Below are positions 42,791-51,513 of a stretch of DNA of 64,000 nucleotides, in pieces (position 1 is the stretch's first letter; each line of letters opens with the position of its first letter). Made by a program: the position numbers and the translations under genes. The DNA is from an uncultured Clostridia bacterium. GTDB taxonomy: Bacteria; Bacillota; Clostridia; Christensenellales; Aristaeellaceae. Location: the NCBI GenBank assembly GCA_934675735.1, contig CAKURR010000007.1, forward strand, positions 47,917 through 111,916. The letters are read 5' to 3'. The notes under the pieces are model-generated. The model had not been told where the DNA came from, ran no database searches, and saw nothing but the letters and a program-made list of their open reading frames with translations.

Positions 42791-44338
42791 TTACTTCCAG
42801 TAATCCCTTTCCAAATTACGATACCTGAGCGCTTCGAGCAGGTGCGCCCTGCCGACCGTCTCCGCCCCCGCAAGGTCGGCAATCGTCCTGGCGACCTTGC
42901 GCACACGGCTGACGGCGCGCATGGAGAGGTTATACTTGTCGCACGCCTTGCCCAGCAGCTCGCGGCAGGCGTCATCCAGCGGGCAGAACGTTTCCAGCTG
43001 GCGGGCGGAAAGCTCGGCGTTGCAGGTGATGCCTTCTCCCGCGTATCGCTTCTGCTGGCCCTCGCGCGCGGCCTGCACGCGCTTATGGATTTCGGCGGAC
43101 GGTTCTTCGGGCGCGCTTTCGGTGATTTGGCGCACAGGCACGGCGGTGACCTCCAGCTGCATATCGATTCGGTCGAGCAGCGGGCCGGAGATGCGCCCCA
43201 GATAGCGCGCGATTTCCTTGGGCGTGCAGCGGCAGGGCTGCGTCGCGCTGCCGTAATTGCCGCAGGGGCACGGGTTCATCGCCGCGACGAGCATCGCCCG
43301 CGCGGGGTATTTCGCCTGTGCGCTGACGCGGACGACGCTGACAAAGCCGTCCTCCAGCGGCTGGCGAAGCGCCTCGAGCGCGCCGCGGTCATATTCGGGC
43401 AGTTCGTCGAGGAAGAGCACGCCGTCGTGCGCCAAGCTGATTTCGCCGGGGCGCGCCTTGGCGCCGCCGCCGACGAGCGCCACCGCGCTGACCGTGTGAT
43501 GCGGCGCGCGGAAGGGGCGCTCGGCCATCAGCCCCGCGTCCGCCGCGAGCGTGCCCGCCGCGCTGTGGATGCGCGTCACCTCCAGCGCTTCTTCGAGCGT
43601 CATGTCGGGCAGAATCCCCGGCAGGCAGCGCGCCATCATCGTCTTGCCGCTGCCCGGCGGGCCGATCATCAGCACGTTGTGGCCGCCCGCCGCCGCGATT
43701 TCCAGTGCGCGCTTGGCGCCCTTCTGCCCGCGCACATCCGCAAAGTCGCACGCAATCCGCCGCTCGCCCAGCAGCTCGGCGTAGGGCTTGGCGCGCAGCG
43801 GTTCAATCTTCTTTCGGCCGCTCAGGTGGTCGATGGCCTCGCTCAGGTGCGCAACCGGCAGAATATCCAGCCCCTCGATGCAGGCGGCTTCCGCCGCGTT
43901 GGCCGCGGGCAGCATCATCGCACGAAGGCCGCTTTCCTTCGCCGCAATGGCCATCGACAGCGCGCCGCGCACGCCCATCACACTGCCCGAGAGCGACAAT
44001 TCCCCCACCGCGGCCATGCCTTCCGTCGCTTCGGGGGCCAGCCGCCCCATCGACGCGAGAATCGCCAGCGCAATCGGCAGGTCATACGACGGACCTTCCT
44101 TACGCACATCGGCGGGTGCGAGGTTCAGCGTCAGCCGCGCAACGGGGAACTGCATGCGGCAGGCGGACATCGCCGCGCGCACGCGCTCCCGACTCTCTTT
44201 GACCGCCGCATCGGGCAGGCCGACGATTTCAAACATCGGCATGCCCTCCGCGCAATAGGCCTCCACCGTCACCGGATAGCCCTGTATGCCCGTCAGCCCC
44301 ATACTCTGCACGCTCGCAAGCACGGCAAACACTTCCAT
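42791..44338 (-). CDS. YifB/ComM family Mg-chelatase-like AAA+ ATPase
   Basis: 515 residues. I choose ATG 44338 (MEVFAVLASVQSMGLTGIQGYPVTVEAY) because YifB proteins start there and a promoter lies just upstream; no strong SD is seen. Lon-protease-like N-terminal domain, then AAA+ core with GPPGSGKTMMARCLPGILP and FLDELPEYDRGALEALRQPLEDG, and the C-terminal Mg_chelatase_C region. ComM relatives drive branch migration during transformation, which fits dprA in the same block. Confidence 0.9.
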   Translation of the reverse strand: MEVFAVLASVQSMGLTGIQGYPVTVEAYCAEGMPMFEIVGLPDAAVKESRERVRAAMSACRMQFPVARLTLNLAPADVRKEGPSYDLPIALAILASMGRLAPEATEGMAAVGELSLSGSVMGVRGALSMAIAAKESGLRAMMLPAANAAEAACIEGLDILPVAHLSEAIDHLSGRKKIEPLRAKPYAELLGERRIACDFADVRGQKGAKRALEIAAAGGHNVLMIGPPGSGKTMMARCLPGILPDMTLEEALEVTRIHSAAGTLAADAGLMAERPFRAPHHTVSAVALVGGGAKARPGEISLAHDGVLFLDELPEYDRGALEALRQPLEDGFVSVVRVSAQAKYPARAMLVAAMNPCPCGNYGSATQPCRCTPKEIARYLGRISGPLLDRIDMQLEVTAVPVRQITESAPEEPSAEIHKRVQAAREGQQKRYAGEGITCNAELSARQLETFCPLDDACRELLGKACDKYNLSMRAVSRVRKVARTIADLAGAETVGRAHLLEALRYRNLERDYWK

Positions 44339-44357
44339 TTCATCTTTTGCTGCGAAA

Positions 44358-44387
44358 AGTATACCATAGGCTTCCCCGTGCAGGCAA
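44358..44387 (-). promoter_or_regulatory. Promoter of yifB
   Basis: Minus-strand TTGCCT, 18-bp spacer, TATACT; leader of only about 13 bases. Confidence 0.6.
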
Positions 44388-44437
44388 GCCAAAAGGAAAA
44401 AGGGGCGGACAAGCGTAACGCCTGCCGCATCCCCGAT

Positions 44438-44944
44438 TTATTCGTCATCCTCATTGTCGTCGCATTCTTCGTCATCCTCATCCAAATCGTCGTCGTCCCA
44501 TTCTTCGTCAAGCTCATCGTCGTCATCTTCATCATCATCGATATACTGAATGATTTCAATCGTTTCGACTCCGCTTCGATACAGCGGGTTCAGCATCTCT
44601 TCCATATCCTCGACGCGGTTGCCCAGAACGCCCGTGCCGCTGTCGCGCGTGCCGCCCCAAAGGCGCGGCCTGCTTTCGCCGATTTTGGAGCCATGCTCGT
44701 CGTAGTGGTTGACTGTATTGAACCAGCCCTTGCGGCTGCTCCCCGTCTTGTGGCCATGATTGTCGTAATGATTGATGCCGCCGAAGATGTTCTTGCGGCT
44801 TTCCCCGATTTTTCTGCCGTCCGCGTCATAGTGATTCGTGCCGCCGAACCAATTTTCTCGGCTCTTGCCAATCTTTTTCCCGTTTCCGTCGTAATGAATC
44901 GTTTGCCCAAAAATGTCCTTTCGGCTATATCCGTCTCTGCCCAT
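44438..44944 (-). CDS. Protein with 21-residue tandem repeats and acidic tail
   Basis: 168 residues. Residues 7-90 are four consecutive 21-residue units of the form SR(K/E)xxFGGxNHYDxxGxKIGx, starting at Ser7, Ser28, Ser49 and Ser70; a fifth decays after SRPRLWGGTR. The last ~40 residues are almost all Asp/Glu. There is no signal peptide or membrane span. The unit predicts short strands with a conserved HYD. I recognise no family. It sits between yifB and the aldo/keto reductase with no operon partner. Confidence 0.6.
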   Translation of the reverse strand: MGRDGYSRKDIFGQTIHYDGNGKKIGKSRENWFGGTNHYDADGRKIGESRKNIFGGINHYDNHGHKTGSSRKGWFNTVNHYDEHGSKIGESRPRLWGGTRDSGTGVLGNRVEDMEEMLNPLYRSGVETIEIIQYIDDDEDDDDELDEEWDDDDLDEDDEECDDNEDDE

Positions 44945-45124
44945 CCCGTTTTCCTCCCCCGCCGCCGCTCAAACGCTTTCGTTTCGTCACACGTTATGTC
45001 AAGTATAACACACTTTTTTCACCTTCACAACGGTCCGCCGCGCGGTTTTCTGCGCAATTTCTTTTCTTTTACGCTTTTTTGTGCTACAATGGGAGCAACA
45101 ATTTGACAACCGAGGAGGTTTTTC

Positions 45125-46132
45125 ATGACCTATATTCCTTCTCCCACCCGATACGACACGATGCCCTACCGCCGCTGCGGCAAGAGCGGGCTTCTGCTTC
45201 CGTCGCTGTCGCTGGGCCTGTGGCATAACTTCGGCAACATCACGCCGTTTGAGACCCAGCAGGCCATCCTGCGTACGGCGTTTGACAACGGCATCACCCA
45301 TTTCGATTTGGCGAATAACTACGGCCCGCCCTACGGCGAGGCGGAGCGCAACTTTGGCGTACACATGCTGCGCGACTGGAAGCCCCACCGCGACGAGCTG
45401 GTGATTTCCACCAAGGCGGGCTACGACATGTGGCCCGGGCCTTACGGCAACTGGGGCAGCCGAAAATACCTGATGGCCAGCCTTGACCAAAGCCTCAAGC
45501 GGATGAATCTGGATTATGTGGATATCTTCTATCATCACCGTCCCGACCCCGAAACGCCGATTGAGGAGACGATGGGCGCGCTGGACCAGATTGTGCGCAG
45601 CGGCAAGGCGCTTTACGTCGGCATTTCGCGCTACACGCCGGAACAGACGGAGGTTGCCATCCGCACCCTGCGCGCGCTGGGCACGCCGATGCTGATTCAT
45701 CAGGAAAACTATTCGATGCTGAACCGTAAAATCGAACATGGGCTGACGGACGTGCTGACGCGCGAGGGCGTGGGGCTGATTGCGTTCGGGCCGCTGGCGG
45801 GCGGACGGCTGACGGGCAAGTATCAGTCGGGCATACCGGCGGACAGCCGCATCGGCCACGACCCGCGCTATCTGAAAGCGGAGATGCTCACGCCGGGGCT
45901 GCACGCAGCGATTGACGCGCTGAGCAAGATTGCCGCCGCGCGCGGGGAATCGCTCTCCCAGCTGGCGCTGCAATGGACGCTGCGCGACAAGGCCGTGACC
46001 TCGGCACTCATCGGCGCGAGCCGCGCGGAACAGATTACCGAAAATGTCGCCGCGTTGTCCCTGCCGCCGCTCACCGACGAAGAGCTGGCGCAGATTGACG
46101 CGGCGCTGGCGCTGAACGAGGAGGAACGTTGA
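45125..46132 (+). CDS. Aldo/keto reductase (YghZ/GPR-like)
   Basis: 335 residues with GAGGAGG upstream. NADPH-dependent reductase of the AKR14 type. Catalytic tetrad visible: Asp in THFDLANNYG, Tyr in the same motif, Lys in VISTKAGYD and His in DIFYHH. A WPGPYGNWGSRKYLMASLDQSLKRM stretch and the C-terminal RAEQITENVAAL are typical of L-glyceraldehyde-3-phosphate reductase relatives. Likely detoxifies or reduces small aldehydes; substrate not provable. Confidence 0.85.
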   Translation: MTYIPSPTRYDTMPYRRCGKSGLLLPSLSLGLWHNFGNITPFETQQAILRTAFDNGITHFDLANNYGPPYGEAERNFGVHMLRDWKPHRDELVISTKAGYDMWPGPYGNWGSRKYLMASLDQSLKRMNLDYVDIFYHHRPDPETPIEETMGALDQIVRSGKALYVGISRYTPEQTEVAIRTLRALGTPMLIHQENYSMLNRKIEHGLTDVLTREGVGLIAFGPLAGGRLTGKYQSGIPADSRIGHDPRYLKAEMLTPGLHAAIDALSKIAAARGESLSQLALQWTLRDKAVTSALIGASRAEQITENVAALSLPPLTDEELAQIDAALALNEEER

Positions 46133-46366
46133 GGGGACGTTGGGGCGCTGCCCCAAACCCCGCCGGAAACCTGAGGTTTCCGGCCTTCCCACTATGATGT
46201 ACCGCTTCGCGGTACATCAGGATAAACAGCTTGAAACCGCCGCGAAGCGAAACGGAAGGTCAAGGGAACTCAGTTCCCTTGTGGGGTTTGGGGCAAAGCC
46301 CCATCATCCCCCCATCGAAGAAACAAAGTTTCAGAGCAGGATGCAAAACATCCTACGATTGAAACG
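46133..46366. repeat. Outward-facing palindromic pair plus 38-bp hairpin, copy 3
   Basis: Left arm faces the reductase stop (ACGTTGGGGCGCTGCCCCAA, CCGGAAACCTGAGGTTTCCGG). The right arm has AAGGGAACTCAGTTCCCTT and TTTGGGGCAAAGCCCCA. The middle hairpin is GTACCGCTTCGCGGTAC. Bases 46328-46365 are the third copy of the GTTTCAGAGCAG hairpin with inner arms AGGATG/CATCCT. Confidence 0.8.
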
Positions 46367-46417
46367 TCATCGAACCGCAAACAAATCTCACACCGCATTT
46401 CAAGGAGATGAATCCCG

Positions 46418-47611
46418 TTGATTAACGAAACCTACAAAGCCATGCTCACCGGCAAATCGGTCATTCGGGAGCTGAACGAATACGCCAACGATATCAAGCT
46501 GCATCCGCATTTGAAGATGGAGGATATCTTCGATTACAGTCTGGGCAATCCCTCCGTGCCCGTGCCGGAGGCATTCAACGCGCGCATCCGTGAGCTGCTG
46601 GAAAGCGGCGACCCGATGCTCGTGCACGGATACAGTCCGAGTCTGGGCATTCCCTCCGTCCGCGAAAAAATCGCCGCTTCGCTCAACCGCCGCTTTGGCA
46701 TGCATTACACGATGGACGATATCTTCATGACCAGCGGCGCGGCGGGCGCGCTGGCGCATGCCTTCCGCCTGGTGACAAAGCCCGGCGACGAGATTTTGAC
46801 CTTCGCGCCTTTCTTCCCCGAGTATCGGCCCTACACCGCCGGCGCGGAGCTGACGCTGCGCGTCGTGCCCGCCAACACGGAGAATTTCCAAATCAACTTC
46901 GACGCGTTCGAGCAGATGCTCACCCCCGCCGTTCAGGCTGTGCTCATCAACACGCCCAACAACCCCTCCGGCGCGGTGTATTCCGCCGAAACGCTGACAC
47001 AGATGGCCGACCTGCTGCGCCAAAAGGAAAAGGCATTCGGCCATGAAATCTGGCTCATTTCCGACGAGCCGTACCGCGAAATCGCCTTCGACGGCAAGCA
47101 GGTGCCCTATGCGTCGCTGTTCTACCCGCGGACGATTTCGTGCTATTCCTTCTCCAAGAGCCTGTCCGTCCCGGGCGAGCGTATCGGTTATGTCGCCGTC
47201 AATCCGGAAAGCGGCGTTTCTGCGATGCTGGTCAACATGTGCGGCCAGATTTCCCGCGGCATCGGCCACAACTGCCCGTCCTCGGTCATTCAGCTCGCGG
47301 CGGCGGATTGCTGCGATCTGACCAGCGATCTTTCCGTCTATGAAACGAACATGAATATCCTTTACGACGCGCTGACGGATTTGGGCTTTGACATCGTGCG
47401 TCCGGGCGGCACGTTCTATCTCTTCCCCAAGGCGCTGGAAACCGACGCGGCGGCGTTCAGCAAAAAGGCGCTCCCCTACGGGCTGATTCTCGTGCCGAGC
47501 GATTCCTTCGGCGTGGCGGGCTATTTCCGCATCGCGTTCTGCACGGAGACCGAAAAGGTCATCCGCTCGATTGACGCGTTTAAGAAGTTCGTCCGGGCGG
47601 AGTATCGCTGA
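46418..47611 (+). CDS. PLP-dependent aminotransferase, class I/II
   Basis: 397 residues from TTG 46418, the only in-frame start after AAGGAG. Fold type I enzyme: YSPSLGIPSVREKIA, INTPNNPSGAVYS, SDEPYREIAF and the PLP-binding Lys in SFSKSLSVPGERIGY. Related to aspartate-type aminotransferases; the amino donor is not identifiable. Downstream repeats and a terminator close the unit. Confidence 0.88.
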   Translation: MINETYKAMLTGKSVIRELNEYANDIKLHPHLKMEDIFDYSLGNPSVPVPEAFNARIRELLESGDPMLVHGYSPSLGIPSVREKIAASLNRRFGMHYTMDDIFMTSGAAGALAHAFRLVTKPGDEILTFAPFFPEYRPYTAGAELTLRVVPANTENFQINFDAFEQMLTPAVQAVLINTPNNPSGAVYSAETLTQMADLLRQKEKAFGHEIWLISDEPYREIAFDGKQVPYASLFYPRTISCYSFSKSLSVPGERIGYVAVNPESGVSAMLVNMCGQISRGIGHNCPSSVIQLAAADCCDLTSDLSVYETNMNILYDALTDLGFDIVRPGGTFYLFPKALETDAAAFSKKALPYGLILVPSDSFGVAGYFRIAFCTETEKVIRSIDAFKKFVRAEYR

Positions 47612-47616
47612 ATAAC

Positions 47617-47655
47617 GCCTTCCGTCAGCTTTGCTGACATCTCCCTCAAATGGGG
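47617..47655. repeat. CCTTCCGTC hairpin repeat behind the aminotransferase
   Basis: CCTTCCGTCAGCTTTGCTGAC followed by ATCTCCCTCAAATGGGGA. The unit at 12248-12290 has the same frame with GTCGGC/GCCGAC arms. Bases 47656-47743 contain no gene. Confidence 0.55.
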
Positions 47656-47743
47656 AACCCAAGCTGCGCACATCATCCGCCTATCAAAATACGCGAAGCG
47701 TTCCTTCGCTTGACTCTCGCCTTTCCCCACAATCCGTTTCAAA

Positions 47744-47776
47744 CCCGCTTTTCTGTAGAAAAGCGGGCATTTTTTG
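47744..47776 (+). terminator. Rho-independent terminator of the aminotransferase
   Basis: CCCGCTTTTC pairs with GAAAAGCGGG, followed by CATTTTTT. Confidence 0.8.
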
Positions 47777-47808
47777 TGCATTTGCGCAAAGTTATCCAAA
47801 AAATCCGC

Positions 47809-47837
47809 TTGTATTTGATCCAGTTATGCTGTATAAT
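47809..47837 (+). promoter_or_regulatory. Promoter of the ArsR-type regulator
   Basis: TTGTAT, 17-bp spacer, TATAAT. Confidence 0.7.
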
Positions 47838-47914
47838 GAATCCACTTGAGGTTAGGGCGCGCGGCGTCGCGTCCCTTCTTCTTGCCCAGCAATCAACAAG
47901 GAGGTGTCCGTTTC

Positions 47915-48865
47915 GTGTCACTTCATGCGGACGAAAGCAAACATATCAGCTTTTCTTTGGGGCAGATTGAGCGCCTGTGTCAGGTCGCCAAAGCCCTTTC
48001 CTCCCCGCAGCGGGTGAAAATGATCGGGCTGCTCGCCGCCCGTTCCATGAATGTCAACGAGCTGGCCGAGGCGCTGGGCATGCCGGTTTCCACCGCCGCG
48101 CTGAACGTGCGCCAGCTGGAAGAGGCGGGCCTGATTTCCACCGAGATTCAGCCGGGCATCCGCGGTGCGATGAAGCTCTGCTCCCGCCGCATCGATTCGG
48201 TCAGCATGCACCTCGTGCCGGAAACGCAGGAAGGCGTGCGCGCGCTGACGCTCAAACTGCCGCTGGGCAGTTACGCCGCCGCGCGGGATATCCGCCCCGA
48301 ATGCGGCCTGGTCTCCGAACACGCGTGGATTAGCGAAAGCAACGCACCTCGTTCGTTCTACCACCCCGACAGGCTCTCGGCCCAGCTGCTGTGGTTTGAA
48401 TCCGGCGAGGTGGAATACCGCTTCTCGCTGGGCGAAATCGACCCCAAACAGGTGGAGTGGCTGGAAATTTCGATGGAGATTTCCTCCAACGCGCCGATGT
48501 ACCGCGAGGATTTCAAGAGCGACATCTACGTCGGCTTCGGCGAGCGCGAGCTGGGCGTGTGGACAAGCCCGGGCGACTACGGCGCGCGGCGCGGGCGCTT
48601 CAACCCGTCGTGGTGGAGCGACACCTCCTCGCAATACGGCCTGCTCAAGACGTGGCGGGTGGACAGCCAAGGCTGCACGCTCGACGGCGAGCCGCTTTCG
48701 GCGGTGACGATTGCCGATTTGAATCTCGGCGGGCAGGATTATCTGGCTCTGCGCATCGGCGTGCACGCGGACGCGGCGCATGTCGGCGGCATCAACCTGT
48801 TCGGCGAAAAATTCGGCGACTTTGCGCAGGGCATTGTCGTGCGTGTGGGATACGCCAAGGCATAA
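47915..48865 (+). CDS. ArsR-type winged-helix regulator with large C-terminal domain
   Basis: 316 residues from GTG 47915, eight bases after AAGGAGGTG. Residues ~15-90 are a winged helix of the ArsR/HTH_20 kind (LCQVAKALSSPQRVKMIGLLAARSMNVNELAEALGMPVSTAALNVRQLEEAGL). Residues ~100-316 are a beta-rich domain (FESGEVEYRFSLGEIDPKQVEWLEISMEISSNAPMY; GRFNPSWWSD) that looks like a ligand- or sugar-binding sandwich, as in transcription regulators of carbohydrate genes. Its target is not adjacent. Confidence 0.75.
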   Translation: MSLHADESKHISFSLGQIERLCQVAKALSSPQRVKMIGLLAARSMNVNELAEALGMPVSTAALNVRQLEEAGLISTEIQPGIRGAMKLCSRRIDSVSMHLVPETQEGVRALTLKLPLGSYAAARDIRPECGLVSEHAWISESNAPRSFYHPDRLSAQLLWFESGEVEYRFSLGEIDPKQVEWLEISMEISSNAPMYREDFKSDIYVGFGERELGVWTSPGDYGARRGRFNPSWWSDTSSQYGLLKTWRVDSQGCTLDGEPLSAVTIADLNLGGQDYLALRIGVHADAAHVGGINLFGEKFGDFAQGIVVRVGYAKA

Positions 48866-48876
48866 AAGCAACGCAT

Positions 48877-48914
48877 ATAAAAGGAGCGGCAGCGCGAGGC
48901 TGACGCTCCTTTTT
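48877..48914 (+). terminator. Rho-independent terminator of the ArsR-type regulator
   Basis: AAAAGGAGCG pairs with CGCTCCTTTT and runs into T residues. Confidence 0.8.
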
Positions 48915-49014
48915 GTATGATAGGCCATCAATCAATCAACAAATTCGACGGACAAGCATCCGTTGCAGGGGCGCGTCCGCGCTTTTTGCCGAATTTGTTT
49001 TTACGCATTCACCG

Positions 49015-49215
49015 TTATATGATCTCCTTCAAGGCCCTCAGCACGCGTTCGCGGGCGGCGACGTCGAGCGGTTTGGCCACATGGGCGTTCATGCCCGCGT
49101 CCAGACATTCGCGGATAGCCTCACGGAACGCGCTGGCCGTCATGGCGATGCCGGGCATGGTCCTGCCCGGCGGGTTCGCACGGCTGCGCTCGTCGGGCAC
49201 GCTCCGCACGATAAT
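49015..49215 (-). pseudogene. Remnant of a receiver domain
   Basis: The frame ending at 49015 reads MPGIAMTASAFREAIRECLDAGMNAHVAKPLD, which matches the last third of a receiver domain (compare IPIFAMTANAFADDVERSRSAGMNEHLTKPLD in the kinase at 12558). The phospho-acceptor Asp region and the rest of the gene are missing, and the upstream sequence is taken by the SH3 gene. The flank 48915-49014 has a GGGGCGCGTCC repeat fragment only. Confidence 0.6.
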
Positions 49216-49247
49216 CGGGAGGAATCCTTCATCATTCCGTATTCTGT

Positions 49248-49745
49248 TTATTTCGCTTCGCTCGTGCTCAGACAGCCGACCGAGTTGTCCCCCAGCAGCA
49301 CGTAATAATAATTGCCCTTCGTGCCGATGACGCGCACGTCGTCGCCGATCTCCAGCATCGCCACCGCGTCGTAAGAATTGCTTGGCGTATCGCGCACGAC
49401 GACACTCTGCGTGCCGTAGGGTGAAATCACTTCCATGCTCTTCGTCGCGTCCTGCACGGCGGAAACGTCCGTGGAGAGATATTGGCGCATCATGTAGCCG
49501 CTCAGGCTGTTCACCCCGCCGCCGACCGTCACCTCTGCCCAGCCGTCGCCCGCGTCGGAGACGATTTCCACCGGCGTGCCCGTGTAAAACTGGCCGACGG
49601 CGTCCGCATCCTTGGCCGGCGCTTCGCGCATGTTCAGCTTGCTGTCCGGATTCGAGCCGTTGTTCACCACCGCGCTCTGCGCCAGCGCGCGCCCGCCGCA
49701 AACCGTCATCATCAGCATCATCAGCACCATCAGCCGTTTTTTCAT
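49248..49745 (-). CDS. Secreted bacterial SH3-domain protein
   Basis: 165 residues from ATG 49745. A Sec signal peptide (MKKRLMVLMMLMMTVCGGRALAQ) precedes two SH3_3-like modules (LNMREAPAKDADAVGQFYTGTPVEIV...WAEV and VVVRDTPSNSYDAVAMLEIGDDVRVIGTKGNYYYV). Such modules bind peptidoglycan or the cell surface. There is no catalytic domain, so a surface-binding or inhibitory role is inferred. Confidence 0.7.
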   Translation of the reverse strand: MKKRLMVLMMLMMTVCGGRALAQSAVVNNGSNPDSKLNMREAPAKDADAVGQFYTGTPVEIVSDAGDGWAEVTVGGGVNSLSGYMMRQYLSTDVSAVQDATKSMEVISPYGTQSVVVRDTPSNSYDAVAMLEIGDDVRVIGTKGNYYYVLLGDNSVGCLSTSEAK

Positions 49746-50000
49746 CGCCGCCACCCCTTCCCGCGTCATCCCCCGCAGGAACCGTCTTTCTTGCTTTTCA
49801 TGCCATAAAGACGAATGAGCCAGCCAATTTCTTCCTGACTTTTTCAAAAAATTCGTTTTTTGTGCGCATGAATCCGTATCATATTGATTGTACCACGAAT
49901 TGCCTGTCGAAAAAAGGAAAATCCGCGGCGGAAGTTGCACAAAAAATGTCCGTTTCCTCCTGCCTTTTTTGACAAAAGCGGCCCGCCTTCCGCTTGGGGG
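49746..50000. other. Divergent intergenic region between the SH3 and beta-lactamase-fold genes
   Basis: AT-richer than its surroundings. A TACAAT on the minus strand (49887-49892) may be the -10 box of the SH3 gene, with no good -35. No coding sequence is evident. Confidence 0.4.
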
Positions 50001-50029
50001 TTTACGCTTTTCCCTTTTTGTACTATACT
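50001..50029 (+). promoter_or_regulatory. Promoter of the beta-lactamase-fold gene
   Basis: TTTACG, 17-bp spacer, TATACT. Confidence 0.6.
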
Positions 50030-50068
50030 ATTTTGTAAATCTTGCGTTTTCGGGGAGGAAGCGGCGGC

Positions 50069-51163
50069 ATGAAGCTTTATTTGACGGGCGAGCCTTGTAC
50101 CCAGCAGCGCCACTGTTACTTTGTGGAGGGCGAAACCACGTCGTTCATCATGGATTGCGGCTATCAGCGCTGCTACCGCGGGGACGAGCTGCCCCATCTG
50201 CTGCCCGACCAGATTCGCGCGGCGCGCTATCTGTTTCTCTCCCATTCGCATGAAAACCAGTCCGGCGCGTTGCCTTACCTGCTTTCCAACGGCTTCACGG
50301 GCCGCGTCGTGCTGACCACCGAAACCGCGCGCCAGCTCCCGCTCGGGCTGGATGACCCGCTCGTGCTCGAAGGGCTGAGCGTGCCCTACGCCGAAGCGCA
50401 GCTCCCCGGCGGCATTTCGCTGATGTGGGGGCGCAGCGGCCACTGCTCCGGCAGCGTCTGGTATCGCATGGCGGAAAACGGGCGCTCGCTCTTCTTCTCC
50501 GGCGATTATTATGACTGCGCGCGTGTGCATGCCCGCGACCCCATCGAGGGCATCGACGCCAACCTCGCCGTGTTGGATTGCGATTACGGCATGCAGCCCG
50601 GCGCGGCCTCGCGCGACGCTCAGGTGGACGCGCTGATTGCCGCCATCTCCGAGGCGCTCGCCGACGGGCGGCCCGTGATTCTGCCCGTGCCGCGCTATGG
50701 CCGCGGGCTGGGCATTCTGACCTATATCTGCGAACGCCTGCCCGAGACGGATATCTTCGCCGACCGCCATTTCATCACCGAGCTGGGCCATATGGATGCG
50801 ACGGCCATGTGGGTTCGCCCGCAGGTGCAAGATATGCTCGCGGGCAAGTTCATCCGCGCCATTCCGGAGGATTTCGTCGCGCTGGGCGTGTATTTCGTCT
50901 GCGACCCTCAGCTGGATGATATCAAAACCCGCCGCCTGATTCGCCGCCTGCTCATCTGCGGCGGCCGCGTGATTTTCACCGGCACGGTCGAGCCGAATAC
51001 CCACGCTTCCCTGCTGCTGCACGCGGGCAAAGCGCGCCTGCTTCGTTACAGCGTTCATTGCACCCAGGCCGATATGCTGCGTATCGCCGCCCAGAATCAT
51101 TTCGACCGTATTATCGCCTATCATTCCGATTACGCCCCGACACAGAGGGTGTATGAGGTATAA
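50069..51163 (+). CDS. Metallo-beta-lactamase-fold (beta-CASP-like) protein with altered metal site
   Basis: 364 residues from ATG 50069 (GGGGAGGA upstream). Overall layout is that of beta-CASP nucleases: motif 2 region LFLSHSHENQSGALPYL, motif 3 SGHCSGSVWY (His125), motif 4 FFSGDYYD (Asp146), then a long insert and a C-terminal His-containing part. Motif 2, normally HxHxDH, reads H59-S-H61-E-N63-Q64, so two metal ligands are replaced. Either catalysis is lost, or the metal is held differently. Substrate unknown. Confidence 0.7.
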   Translation: MKLYLTGEPCTQQRHCYFVEGETTSFIMDCGYQRCYRGDELPHLLPDQIRAARYLFLSHSHENQSGALPYLLSNGFTGRVVLTTETARQLPLGLDDPLVLEGLSVPYAEAQLPGGISLMWGRSGHCSGSVWYRMAENGRSLFFSGDYYDCARVHARDPIEGIDANLAVLDCDYGMQPGAASRDAQVDALIAAISEALADGRPVILPVPRYGRGLGILTYICERLPETDIFADRHFITELGHMDATAMWVRPQVQDMLAGKFIRAIPEDFVALGVYFVCDPQLDDIKTRRLIRRLLICGGRVIFTGTVEPNTHASLLLHAGKARLLRYSVHCTQADMLRIAAQNHFDRIIAYHSDYAPTQRVYEV

Positions 51164-51176
51164 ACCAAATTGACGG

Positions 51177-51513
51177 CCTATCCGCGCGAAGCGAAGAAGG
51201 GGTTTGGGGACTGGTCCCCAAGCAGGTGTGGGCGGCAGCCCAATATTCCCCATCGCGAAGCGATGCAGACGCGTGAGTCAGGGAGCGAAGCGTTACCTGA
51301 CTCCTGCAAAGCCGCTTTGGGGCGAAATTCGCTTTTACAGAAAAGATGCTCTTTCTTCAAAAGCAAAGGTTATTGCCGGATTGAAGAAAGGGTTTTTTTG
51401 TGCGCTTTTGAGCGTATCTGTAAAACCATGGACAAGTGCTTCCCTTTGTAGGGGCGCGCATTGCGCGTCCGCTCGTTGTGCCGAGCCTGTTTTTTACTCG
51501 TTTGGCAAAAGAA
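51177..51513. repeat. Intergenic repeats upstream of the tRNA locus
   Basis: CGCGAAGCGAAG, then TTTGGGGACTGGTCCCCA, then TGGGCGGCAGCCCA (51229-51242), ATCGCGAAGCGAT and the 25-bp hairpin at 51277-51301 (GTCAGG/CCTGAC). At about 51449-51470 lies the GC palindrome GGGGCGCGCATTGCGCGTCC. No gene is visible. Confidence 0.65.
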
